Below are positions 1-6,639 of a stretch of 13,592 bases of DNA, one piece after another (the stretch's first letter is position 1; each line of letters starts with the position of its first letter). Origin of the DNA: Deltaproteobacteria bacterium (lineage in GTDB: Bacteria > Desulfobacterota > DSM-4660 > Desulfatiglandales > HGW-15); NCBI GenBank assembly GCA_016929815.1, contig JAFGIC010000385.1, positions 1-13,592 of the forward strand, written 5' to 3'. The notes under the pieces were generated by a model. That model worked only from the letters and a program-made list of their open reading frames with translations. It was not told where the DNA came from and searched no databases. The position numbers and the translations under genes were made by a program.

Positions 1-872
1 GAAGGGTTAAGATGTGCATCCTTCAAGGCCCCGGTCATGGCCCTGGCAAGTCCGTCCAGGCTGGGTACAGACAGGTGATACCCGTCCGAAGAAAAGGCAT
101 AGCCTATAACCTCTCCCAGTATCCGCGCACCCCTCTTTTTTGCAAGGTCATATTGCTCTAGGACCAGGGCGGCTGCGCCTCCGCTGGGAACCAGCCCGTC
201 ACGACCCGCGTCAAATGGGCGGCTTGCGGCCTCCGGATTGTCTATACGCACTGAAAATGCGCCAAGGCCGTCAAAACTGCACATGGACTCCCAGTTTATC
301 TCCTGAGCCCCTCCGCAGATGACGCGGTCCTGCCGCCCAAGTGCGATAAGACCCGCTGCCTGCCCAATGGCGTGCCCCCCGCTGGAACACGCGGAGCTGA
401 TGGTCCAGCAGGCGCCCTTTGTCTTAAGGATGGTGTTAAGGTTCATGGTGACGGTGGATGTCATTGAACGAAAGATAAGGCCGCTTCCTATGGATTTTGT
501 CTCCATGTGTCTGCGAAGAAGCTCCACCTGCTCTATAGCGGCAATACAGCTGGAGTCGCACCCGAAGATGATGCCGGTGCGGTCATTCTGTATATCGTCC
601 TGCTCCAGGCCCGACATGCTAAGTGCATCCTGAACTGCCGCAAAGGAATAGACTGCAAAGTCCGGCATGGTCTTGCGCTGCTTTCTGGAGAGATATTTAT
701 CCGGGTCAAACCCCCTTATCATCCCGGTCAGGGGACTTCGAAAACCGAGTTTAACGCGGGCTTCATCAATGCCGATCCCTGATTTTCCCTTGCGCAAAGA
801 TTCTCCCACTGTCTCTATGTCATTGCCGAGACATGAGATGATGCCTATGCCTGTGATTGCTGTCCTGTGCAT
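1..872 (-). CDS. FabB-like beta-ketoacyl-ACP synthase (3' end beyond the window)
   Basis: Condensing enzyme of the thiolase fold that would extend an acyl or polyene chain with malonyl-ACP in the cytoplasm. The frame is open for 290 codons from ATG at 872 to the window edge, so the C-terminal part is not visible. The N-terminus (MHRTAITGIGIISCLGN) is typical for ketosynthases. The nucleophile is Cys162 in the stretch ISSACSSGGHAIG, which resembles FabB (KAS I) more than FabF, as does the later CSFDGLGAFS segment. The catalytic histidines would lie past the edge. It begins 4 bp after the fabG-like stop, so the two are very probably co-translated. Family membership is secure. Whether it serves housekeeping fatty acid synthesis or a specialised pathway (for example an aryl polyene cluster, where a ketoreductase is followed by a ketosynthase) is not settled. 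Confidence 0.88.
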   Translation of the reverse strand, partial: MHRTAITGIGIISCLGNDIETVGESLRKGKSGIGIDEARVKLGFRSPLTGMIRGFDPDKYLSRKQRKTMPDFAVYSFAAVQDALSMSGLEQDDIQNDRTGIIFGCDSSCIAAIEQVELLRRHMETKSIGSGLIFRSMTSTVTMNLNTILKTKGACWTISSACSSGGHAIGQAAGLIALGRQDRVICGGAQEINWESMCSFDGLGAFSVRIDNPEAASRPFDAGRDGLVPSGGAAALVLEQYDLAKKRGARILGEVIGYAFSSDGYHLSVPSLDGLARAMTGALKDAHLNP

Positions 873-876
873 ATTG

Positions 877-1605
877 TTATGTGCTTGTCCCGCCGTTAAC
901 CGGGAATATCTGCCCGGTAATGTATGACGCCCCCTCCGAACAGAGAAATCCGACCATGGCCGCGACCTCTTCCGGCCTTCCGAAACGTCCCAGGGGAATC
1001 ATCGGAAGCACCTTGTCCCTTGGGAGGTCCTTCGTCATCTCGCTCTCAATAAACCCCGGCGAGACGGCATTGACAAGGACATTGCGTTTTGCAACCTCCT
1101 TGGCAAGTGACTTTGTTGCGCCTATCAATCCCGCCTTGGCTGCCGAATAGTTTACCTGTCCGGGCAGGCCGATCTCCCCGGATGTGGACACTATATTTAT
1201 TATGCGTCCTTCCCTCTTTCTGAGCATCCAATTGAGAACAATCTTGGTCACGTTAAAAAAGCCGTCCAGGCTCACGGACATGACATCGCGCCACTCCTCC
1301 TCGCTCATCCATACGAGTAGTGCATCCCTGGCAAGGCCCGCGTTGTTTACCAGGACATAGGGTACGTCCTTTTCCAAGAGCGGATTCAGAACTTCACGGA
1401 CGGATTCAACCTTAGACACATCAAAGGGCAGCAGCATGCACCCTGAGCCTGCATCTTCTATCATCCCCGCAACCTTTGCCGCCCCTTCATGATCGCTTTT
1501 GTAGTTGAGCCATATATCAAAACCCTGTCTCGCCAGCGTGAGGGCGATTGACGCGCCTATCCCCTTGCTTGCGCCGGTTATCAGGGCTATTTTACGTTTT
1601 TCCAT
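877..1605 (-). CDS. FabG-like 3-oxoacyl-ACP reductase (SDR family)
   Basis: Short-chain dehydrogenase of 242 residues, the usual FabG length, expected to reduce 3-oxoacyl-ACP with NAD(P)H. Visible motifs are the Rossmann glycine motif TGASKGIG (10-17), NNAG (87-90), and the Ser140, Tyr153, Lys157 catalytic residues (GQVNYSAAKAG). The Asn that completes the catalytic tetrad in E. coli FabG (Asn110) aligns with Ser112 here. The C-terminus (ITGQIFPVNGG) is typical of the family. ATG at 1605 has an AGGA ribosome site about 7 bases upstream. It is the first gene after the promoter at 1767-1795 and is followed within 4 bp by a FabB-like ketosynthase. The pair could be a duplicated fatty acid module or the ketoreductase/ketosynthase of an aryl-polyene-like cluster. 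The enzyme class is firm; the pathway is inference. Confidence 0.93.
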   Translation of the reverse strand: MEKRKIALITGASKGIGASIALTLARQGFDIWLNYKSDHEGAAKVAGMIEDAGSGCMLLPFDVSKVESVREVLNPLLEKDVPYVLVNNAGLARDALLVWMSEEEWRDVMSVSLDGFFNVTKIVLNWMLRKREGRIINIVSTSGEIGLPGQVNYSAAKAGLIGATKSLAKEVAKRNVLVNAVSPGFIESEMTKDLPRDKVLPMIPLGRFGRPEEVAAMVGFLCSEGASYITGQIFPVNGGTST

Positions 1606-1647
1606 AAATAGATCCTGTCACTTCAAAGACTTCCCAATGACCAGAAT

Positions 1648-1662
1648 GGGCATCAGATGCCC
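1648..1662. promoter_or_regulatory. perfect 7-1-7 palindrome in the fabG leader
   Basis: GGGCATCAGATGCCC is a perfect inverted repeat with 7-bp arms around one base. It sits in the long untranslated leader, 43 bases upstream of the fabG-like ATG. It could be a repressor operator or a small RNA hairpin. No regulator is identified. Confidence 0.4.
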
Positions 1663-1741
1663 TGCAAATCAAACAATGACCTCACGCGCAATTCTATTAG
1701 AACATTCTTGAAGCAGAACAATATTGATGTGAAAATATAAT

Positions 1742-1754
1742 TACTATATTAGTA
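1742..1754. promoter_or_regulatory. small AT-rich palindrome just downstream of the fabG promoter
   Basis: TACTATATTAGTA is a 13-bp inverted repeat (5-3-5). It lies about 13 bases beyond the -10 box at 1767-1772, near the expected transcription start, a position suitable for an operator. The AT-rich sequence makes chance occurrence fairly likely. Confidence 0.25.
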
Positions 1755-1766
1755 TAACATAAGATA

Positions 1767-1795
1767 AATATATGTTAACCGGCTTGGGAAGTCAA
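1767..1795 (-). promoter_or_regulatory. sigma70-type promoter for the fabG-like/fabB-like pair
   Basis: On the minus strand TTGACT (1795-1790; 5 of 6 consensus bases) is followed after exactly 17 bases by TATATT (1772-1767; 5 of 6). The predicted start near 1760 gives a leader of about 155 bases before the ATG at 1605. The promoter begins just after the dead toxin relic ends, so it probably belongs to the fatty acid genes and not to the island. Confidence 0.65.
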
Positions 1796-1800
1796 TAAGA

Positions 1801-2052
1801 TCAATGCCCAAAATACAGTTCATATTCATCATGGCGCCCAATCCGGAACCATGTCACAGTATCGCCGTCAAGTACGCCCAAGGCACTATATCCAAGGTTT
1901 GCTCTTACTGACCGGATATTCTCTGTATGATTAATTCACGTAAACCGAAGAGAAGGATGAAACGTGTCTTCAGACCATAAAAGATATGTCTTCTAAACTC
2001 TATCTTTAATATTTTGATAGAGCTTTCGATACCCCTCCCAGAGGGAAGGCCT
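1801..2052 (-). pseudogene. decayed RelE/ParE-superfamily toxin gene
   Basis: Reading one minus-strand frame through two stops gives about 83 residues. In order they are a segment around WEGYRKLYQNIKDRV, a TAG (1995-1993), a segment with LWSEDTFHPSLRFT, a TGA (1938-1936), then IRSVRANLGYSALGVLDGD and TWFRIGRHDEYE before a terminal TGA (1803-1801). The order and spacing match small HigB/RelE/ParE-like toxins of roughly 90 residues: YRxLP-like start, HPSLRFK, SVR..YRALG, WFWIGxHxEY. There is no start codon, and no antitoxin gene is visible on either side. The frame abuts the end of the MNT gene, so the toxin start was probably lost at that junction. Homology comes from recalled family patterns; the two stops are directly visible. 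Confidence 0.75.
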
Positions 2053-2056
2053 TATT

Positions 2057-2365
2057 CTATCTCTTTTTATAGATCACTATCCCAATCCTGTCGATGTGAT
2101 CAAGAAGATCTTTGTTGCTTATGGATTCATAATGTACAACATCAAAAAAATACGGCATGGGCATCTCTTCATTCAACCTCCCGCTCAGGCTTTTTATAAC
2201 CGCATCCGTAATTGACCCGCCCTTTACTGCAAGATCAATATCCGAAGCCTTCTTGAAATTCCCCTTTGCGCGGGAGCCGAATATCACAATCTCTTCTATC
2301 TCCGGCAATTCTTCTGATGCCTTGATGATGTTTGATATCTCCCGGTCATTTAGTCCGTGTATCAT
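2057..2365 (-). CDS. MNT-type nucleotidyltransferase (antitoxin of a HEPN/MNT pair)
   Basis: Small minimal nucleotidyltransferase of 102 residues. The signature GSRAKGNFKKASDIDL (30-45) supplies Gly-Ser and the metal-binding Asp42 and Asp44, and Asp75 (FFDVV) fits as the third carboxylate, so the active site looks intact. In characterised HEPN/MNT modules the MNT partner neutralises the HEPN RNase, in some cases by adding AMP units near its active site. The ATG at 2365 overlaps the HEPN stop as ATGA (2362-2365), which is classic translational coupling with toxin first and antitoxin second. It belongs to the HI0073-like group by sequence pattern and by its HI0074-like partner. Its stop directly adjoins the RelE-type relic. 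Family and pairing are firm; toxin-antitoxin activity is inferred. Confidence 0.92.
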   Translation of the reverse strand: MIHGLNDREISNIIKASEELPEIEEIVIFGSRAKGNFKKASDIDLAVKGGSITDAVIKSLSGRLNEEMPMPYFFDVVHYESISNKDLLDHIDRIGIVIYKKR

Positions 2366-2772
2366 CTCTTAACCTCTTTGGATAATCCAAGATATACCTG
2401 CCTCAACATCGGGAAATAGGAGGTCCGGATTGTGGAAACGACCTTTTCAGCCGTGCCTTCGTCATAGGTGTGGGTCGTAAGGTTTCTATCCTCCAGTGCG
2501 TCGATCCATTCCTGTCCGTTTTCGATGATCCCGGATTGAAACGCCTGCTTGATTGCCTCCCTGGGCGAATTGACCGTGAATCCCAGCTCATCCAGATAAT
2601 CCTTCATCAGCTTCCAGGCCAGTTCAAATGACATCTCATAGAACTGTATCAAGCCGCCTTTTTCTGCCTCAGAAGGATTTTTTATCCCCAGGGTCCTTTC
2701 AAGAAGCAGGAATGCCTTCTCAAAATTCTGGAATCTCTGTTTCCAACGAATATCTTTTTTCTCATTATCCAT
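2362..2772 (-). CDS. HEPN protein, HI0074-type nucleotidyltransferase substrate-binding family (putative toxin)
   Basis: Mostly helical protein of 136 residues matching the nucleotidyltransferase substrate-binding (HI0074) branch of HEPN. Visible hallmarks are the FELAWK segment (49-54), PREAIKQAF (70-78) and RNLTTH (Arg96-x4-His101), the HEPN RNase motif, followed by TYDEGTAE. The motif is intact, so an RNase-type toxin is plausible, although the HI0074 group is less studied than HepT. ATG at 2772 has AGAGGA as ribosome site about 9 bases upstream. A separate promoter candidate lies at 2853-2880, so the pair may be expressed apart from the restriction operon upstream. Its stop overlaps the MNT start by 4 bases. 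Confidence 0.92.
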   Translation of the reverse strand: MDNEKKDIRWKQRFQNFEKAFLLLERTLGIKNPSEAEKGGLIQFYEMSFELAWKLMKDYLDELGFTVNSPREAIKQAFQSGIIENGQEWIDALEDRNLTTHTYDEGTAEKVVSTIRTSYFPMLRQVYLGLSKEVKR

Positions 2773-2852
2773 AAGAAATTCCTCTTGTCTGGATCTTATT
2801 AATGTAGCCTAAACACTCAAGGAACTATATCTCAACTGCAATAACATACCAC

Positions 2853-2880
2853 TTTTTATAAATCATTTTGTTGCTGTCAA
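2853..2880 (-). promoter_or_regulatory. candidate promoter of the HEPN/MNT pair
   Basis: On the minus strand a perfect -35 hexamer TTGACA (2880-2875) is followed after 16 bases by TAAAAA (2858-2853), a weak -10 with 4 of 6 matches. The -35 box is buried inside the palindrome at 2862-2889, so a protein bound to that palindrome would block the promoter. This is a common arrangement for autoregulated addiction modules. The weak -10 keeps confidence moderate. Confidence 0.4.
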
Positions 2881-2889
2881 CGAAATGAT
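2862..2889. repeat. palindrome A, ATCATTT arms, over the HEPN/MNT promoter
   Basis: ATCATTT (2862-2868), T, GTTG (2870-2873), loop CTGT, CAAC (2878-2881), G, AAATGAT (2883-2889). The two stems are 7 and 4 bp, interrupted by a single T/G opposition, so the whole 28-bp element is almost perfectly self-complementary. It covers the TTGACA box and the stop of the dinD relic. It is either an operator or a hairpin. Confidence 0.55.
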
Positions 2890-3131
2890 AAGAAAATATT
2901 GAATTTGTTGACCACGATCATTTTCCCGACATCGGCAAAATGATCAGAAATCCGGATGCCGGCCTTTTCACAAGCAATTTTGGTTTTATCAATGATATTT
3001 TTAAAGTTGTCCCATCTGGAATACCACAATATCTCCTATCGTTCCCCCGCGCTCCAGCATTCAATTCCATTATAAAGATAGCAAGCCTCTTCAAACTTTC
3101 GAAATAAATCAACAATGAGTTCCTTTTTCAT
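2877..3131 (-). pseudogene. dinD: truncated dinD (DNA-damage-inducible protein D) with an internal stop
   Basis: From ATG 3131 the frame reads MKKELIVDLFRKFEEACYLY then NGIECWSAGER, hits TAG at 3038-3036 (codon 32), and continues as EILWYSRWDNFKNIIDKTK and ISDHFADVGKMIV before unrelated residues and a TGA at 2879-2877. This matches the first 75 or so residues of DinD (KKELI..LF..FE.A.....IECWSAR.L...LGY..W.NF..VI.KAK..C......SDHF.DV.KMI). E. coli DinD is about 274 residues, so roughly two thirds is missing as well as the nonsense codon. A G-rich ribosome site (GGGGGG) lies 5 bases before the ATG, only 33 bases after hsdS, so it was once the last gene of the restriction operon. dinD genes are often found with such loci. 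Homology is recalled, not computed. Confidence 0.82.
2916..2945. repeat. palindrome B, GATCATTTT arms
   Basis: GATCATTTT (2916-2924) and AAAATGATC (2937-2945) are perfect 9-bp complementary arms. Inside, CCG (2926-2928) pairs with CGG (2933-2935) around an ACAT loop, with a C/C mismatch between the two stems. The arms share ATCATTT(T) with palindrome A; the left arms begin 55 bases apart. The element falls within the dinD coding relic (DHFADVGKMI), so part of the symmetry may come from coding sequence. Confidence 0.5.
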
Positions 3132-3164
3132 CTTGTCCCCCCTATTTATTTTCAAGAATCTGAC

Positions 3165-4514
3165 TCAATGTTTTCTGCTTTCTGTCTGCTCCTCAAGCCA
3201 TTTGATTGCTGCCCCTTCATCCTGTTCAATGGCAATTTCGACAGCATGTTTGGCGGAATCCAACAAGTGCTTAGACTGTTTCCTTAATTCAAAGGAGTGA
3301 ATAATTTTTTCTTTTATCTTGCCCTGATCAGTTTTCGGAAGAATGGGGATCAATGTTTCTTTTATCTGGTCAGGCCGCCAATGCAGAATCACAGAACCAC
3401 CTACATCACGATTGATCTGTTCCTTAACGATAAGAGAGTTCAGAACTAAAGTAAGATAATCTTCATTAAGACGGTTATCTTTTAATTTTAATCTCAAAAT
3501 ACCACCGGATGGAATCATTTTACGAGAATTTTCTCTGAGGAAATATGCAATGCCTGGCGTTGCGTCTTTGCTGAGTAGAATCTCTCCTTTTTTCGGTTGG
3601 TGTTGAGCTAACTCAAAATAAAGCTCTTTTGAAATATATTTCTCTTCAGTGAGTTCAAAAGATGACAGGTCACTGACTCTTATAAAAGGGATGCCTTCAT
3701 TAAGATATTCATCACTTCCAACTTCAATGCATTTCCTTATTGAAACCAAATTCCCCAACTCATCATGCCCATTCGAATAATTTTTAATGAAGGTCAGTTG
3801 GTGTTTTGGTTGCCAGTTGGAAAGACCAAGTTCCGAAAGCAGGAAGTTTTGAGCTTTTTTATATGCTGATCTTGAATCATGTTCACATGCTACTGCTTTT
3901 TTATAAATATCTTCAATGGAGCTAACGAAAACATCTGAAATATTAGGAACTAAAACTTTTTCTATTTCTCGGCAATTAAGATTTACTTGTTCGGTTTGCC
4001 TTGAAAGATACCACACGGCGAGCCTTCCAATTTTACAATTGAGATATGCCGAAAGGAATTCAGGTGAATATTGTTTTTTAAGTCGTATTAGCGCGATATT
4101 TTGATTAATATTCGCTGGCAAATTTTCCTTGCGCACCAAAGCCGCACGTCCAACTATTTTCTGAGTAGCTCCGATTATTGTTACTATCAAATCGTCATTT
4201 TTTAACGCACTTCTTTTAATGATTTCGTTGCCAGATTTACTTAAATAGTGACTAAATTCACCAGAAATTTTAAAGTCTCTAAGATTATCAGTTTTTACAA
4301 AACTAATATCCCCACCATAATAGGATTCAATTTTCATTGAAGGAGTATGGCCGGTCTTTACTTGTTGAGAGATCAATTTAAGCAAGGGGGTCGAACCGAA
4401 TCTAATGAGTCTTTCTTGATTCATAAGAAATTGTTCTTGATAATGCTCAGCATCCAAGCGAAACGTGCCATCATCCTGCATTGTAGTTGAGTAATTAAGT
4501 ATTTGATACTGCAT
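3165..4514 (-). CDS. hsdS: HsdS-type DNA specificity subunit
   Basis: Target-recognition subunit of 449 residues. It would bind DNA together with the upstream methyltransferase/nuclease protein and set the two half-sites. Layout: N-terminal lead with RLDAEHYQ (19-26), TRD1 about 40-190, a central spacer helix about 193-232 (IEDIYKKAVACEHDSRSAYKKAQ), TRD2 about 250-392, and a C-terminal helix about 395-430. A longer frame starts at 4559, but ATG 4514 is preferred because it has GAGGT 7 bases upstream and begins 2 bases after the methyltransferase stop, whereas the longer form would overlap it by 43 bases. TRD2 lacks a counterpart of RLDAEHYQ, and the joint between the central helix and TRD2 looks short. 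The gene appears more AT-rich than its neighbours. The frame is otherwise intact. Confidence 0.92.
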   Translation of the reverse strand: MQYQILNYSTTMQDDGTFRLDAEHYQEQFLMNQERLIRFGSTPLLKLISQQVKTGHTPSMKIESYYGGDISFVKTDNLRDFKISGEFSHYLSKSGNEIIKRSALKNDDLIVTIIGATQKIVGRAALVRKENLPANINQNIALIRLKKQYSPEFLSAYLNCKIGRLAVWYLSRQTEQVNLNCREIEKVLVPNISDVFVSSIEDIYKKAVACEHDSRSAYKKAQNFLLSELGLSNWQPKHQLTFIKNYSNGHDELGNLVSIRKCIEVGSDEYLNEGIPFIRVSDLSSFELTEEKYISKELYFELAQHQPKKGEILLSKDATPGIAYFLRENSRKMIPSGGILRLKLKDNRLNEDYLTLVLNSLIVKEQINRDVGGSVILHWRPDQIKETLIPILPKTDQGKIKEKIIHSFELRKQSKHLLDSAKHAVEIAIEQDEGAAIKWLEEQTESRKH

Positions 4515-4516
4515 CT

Positions 4517-6631
4517 TTACCTCTTCACCCAAAACGATAGTTTCTCGCTCTTCGCCCATTTGATAAAGGCTTCAGCTATGCCATCAGGCAGCTCGCCTCC
4601 ATGATTATGCAAGTCATGCGCTACAATCAAGTGCCCATTTTTATCTAGCTTATATTGCCCGCCTCCATTTTTTAAATAGATGTAATCTCCGGAGTTGTCT
4701 TTGCCGCCTTTTTCAGAAACTGCAAAAAAGATCGGGTAGTCATCAACCTTGGGGCAAAGCTTATCATCCCACTTCTGAACGAATAGCACGCTTGTTTTGG
4801 TGCCGGTGTGAGGTTTGAATGTGTTGCCATGCAAACCGACCACAGCAAGAATTCGGCCATGCTCGGCAATAAAGTCACGGATGTATTTATCGGTTGTGTT
4901 GTTAAACCTGCCTTGAGGCAAAACGATTGCCATGCGTCCGCCCGGTTTAAGAAAATCCAGGTTCCTTTCTATAAAAAGGATATCACGTCCCACCTTGCTT
5001 TGGGCCTTGCCGTTGTTTTTAAATCCCAAATCAAACTGATGAAGGATGCGGCTTTCTTTGATATCACCGGCGAAAGGAGGATTTGCCATAAGAATGTCGA
5101 AATTAAATTTTTTATATTCCCCTTTTTCTGCTGCGAGTTTTTCCAATCTGCTGTAGCCCTTGCCATAGGTGCTGATCCATTTTTTATCCTTTTCCGTCTT
5201 GTCCTTCCAGCGCGTATAATCAAGTGAGTTGAGATGAAGGACATTTGTCTCTCCGTCGCCGGCTATCAGGTTGAGTGTGCGGGCGACACGAACCGTCTTT
5301 TCATCAAAGTCGATCCCGAAGACCTTTAACACGTGATGTTTTTCATCCTCGGGGATTTCTTCATTGCTGAACAGGTGGCCGGTCAATTTAAAAATAGTAT
5401 GAACTGGAAAGCCGCAACTGCCTGATGCTGTATCAATCATATATTCACCCCTTTTAGGGTTGAGCATCTGGACACACATATCAATGACATGACGGGGCGT
5501 GAAGTATTGTCCTTTCTCACCCTTGGCAGATTTGTTTACCAGGTATTCAAAGGCCTCATCAACAACAAGGAGATTGGAGTTAAACAACTTCACATCCTGT
5601 AGACTTGAAACGCAGATTGCTAAATGGCTGTCTGATAATTCGAATGTGGAGCCCTCAGGGAAGACGCCCGGCCACTGGCTCTTTGCCTGGTCAAACAGGT
5701 CTTGTATCTTCTTTTTCAACTCTGTATCTGTCTGGCCGGAATTCCTGAACTCCATCACCCTGAAGCCTTCATCGGAAATGCCGGTAACAGCTGCTTTTAG
5801 TGCATCATAATCCGACCCATCAAGATAGGACGGTTTAATTCCATATTTTGCGGGGGGCTCATGCACTACGGTTTTTGTGACCTGTCTTAAAAAATAATTG
5901 AGGACGCCCTTATCCTTTTGGCTCAGGTATTCATCATATAGCTTGGTGAATATCAGCTTGAATACTTCTTCAAAGACATCAACGCCTGCATTTGCCAGAA
6001 CTTCATCCTCCATCTCCTGGATAATGTCTTTTAATGATTTTCGCTCGTTGCTGATCTTATCCCTGATTATTAAATCCCTCAGGGTAAATCGTTCGCTTAG
6101 AATGTACTTTAAGGATTGATTTGACTTTGGGATATCAGTGATGTCTTCAAAATAGTTCGGGTCTTTACGGTTATAATGTGATATCTGCTCGCCATTGGTC
6201 CACACTCCTATGGGAGCGCCGGTAGCATTACAATAGGATCGCAGTTGATTTTTGCCGTCTTTGAGTTTCGGCTTCTTTAGTTCAACAATGATGTACGAGG
6301 CGTCGGGGCGGTCTTTATCAAAGATAACAATATCAGCGCTTTTCTTTTCCCTTCCAAAATTGACGGGGTGTTCAAAGGCTAATCTATTCTTTTTATAACC
6401 ATATTGTTTAGGATCAATGAGTCTTGTAGCGTAAAGTTGCCGGACGATCTCTTCGGGTTTAAGCTGTATCTCCTTTTCCCGTACAATGCATTTAACAAAA
6501 GCGGTCTCTTTTCCCCTGACGGTTTTGGTATATGCCTTCGCCCGCAAATCTTCTATTTCTTCATCCGAAAACAGGGAAAGGTGGTAATTACTGTCTTTGA
6601 GTATTGTCTTAATAATATCAAGCTCTAACAT
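4517..6631 (-). CDS. HsdM-type N6-adenine methyltransferase with N-terminal HsdR-N nuclease domain
   Basis: Protein of 704 residues combining cleavage and methylation. The N-terminal domain (about 45-165) is HsdR-N-like with an intact PD-(D/E)xK centre: Asp100 (SADIVIF) and Glu117-Leu-Lys119 (VELKK). A helical linker leads into the HsdM core: GQYFTPR (374-380), SAM motif I DTASGSCGF (400-408) and catalytic NPPF (517-520). No DEAD/SNF2 helicase motifs occur, so the translocase of classical type I HsdR is absent here. A nuclease-methyltransferase chain plus a separate S chain is the plan of type IIB enzymes such as BcgI. ATG 6631 has GGAG 6 bases upstream; that site overlaps the stop of the preceding methyltransferase (TAGGAG), indicating coupling. 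hsdS follows after 2 bases. Domains are clear; cutting behaviour is inferred. Confidence 0.93.
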   Translation of the reverse strand: MLELDIIKTILKDSNYHLSLFSDEEIEDLRAKAYTKTVRGKETAFVKCIVREKEIQLKPEEIVRQLYATRLIDPKQYGYKKNRLAFEHPVNFGREKKSADIVIFDKDRPDASYIIVELKKPKLKDGKNQLRSYCNATGAPIGVWTNGEQISHYNRKDPNYFEDITDIPKSNQSLKYILSERFTLRDLIIRDKISNERKSLKDIIQEMEDEVLANAGVDVFEEVFKLIFTKLYDEYLSQKDKGVLNYFLRQVTKTVVHEPPAKYGIKPSYLDGSDYDALKAAVTGISDEGFRVMEFRNSGQTDTELKKKIQDLFDQAKSQWPGVFPEGSTFELSDSHLAICVSSLQDVKLFNSNLLVVDEAFEYLVNKSAKGEKGQYFTPRHVIDMCVQMLNPKRGEYMIDTASGSCGFPVHTIFKLTGHLFSNEEIPEDEKHHVLKVFGIDFDEKTVRVARTLNLIAGDGETNVLHLNSLDYTRWKDKTEKDKKWISTYGKGYSRLEKLAAEKGEYKKFNFDILMANPPFAGDIKESRILHQFDLGFKNNGKAQSKVGRDILFIERNLDFLKPGGRMAIVLPQGRFNNTTDKYIRDFIAEHGRILAVVGLHGNTFKPHTGTKTSVLFVQKWDDKLCPKVDDYPIFFAVSEKGGKDNSGDYIYLKNGGGQYKLDKNGHLIVAHDLHNHGGELPDGIAEAFIKWAKSEKLSFWVKR

Positions 6632-6639
6632 TTGTTCTC

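Noticed and set aside
374..380. Selenocysteine use, suggested by the formate dehydrogenase and the TGA after the DUF6398-like gene.
   Set aside because: FdhA has a Cys codon at the metal ligand, and no SECIS-like hairpin is evident right after the TGA at 8421-8419 (the listed coordinates are nominal).
2033..2045. CCCTC-CCA-GAGGG hairpin downstream of the MNT gene as terminator.
   Set aside because: The stem is 5 bp with a 3-base loop and no T-run follows; the bases also code for conserved residues of the toxin relic.
2918..3115. 65-codon minus-strand frame starting MLIYFESLKRL.
   Set aside because: It is a shadow of the dinD relic in another frame; the DinD similarity lies in the frame from 3131.
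4515..4559. Extended HsdS start at 4559 that overlaps the methyltransferase by 43 bases.
   Set aside because: The extra residues are unlike an S-protein start, and ATG 4514 has a good GAGGT site and begins 2 bases after the stop.
4808..5227. 139-codon plus-strand frame opposite the HsdM fusion.
   Set aside because: It is antisense to conserved methyltransferase sequence, has no family resemblance and no ribosome site.
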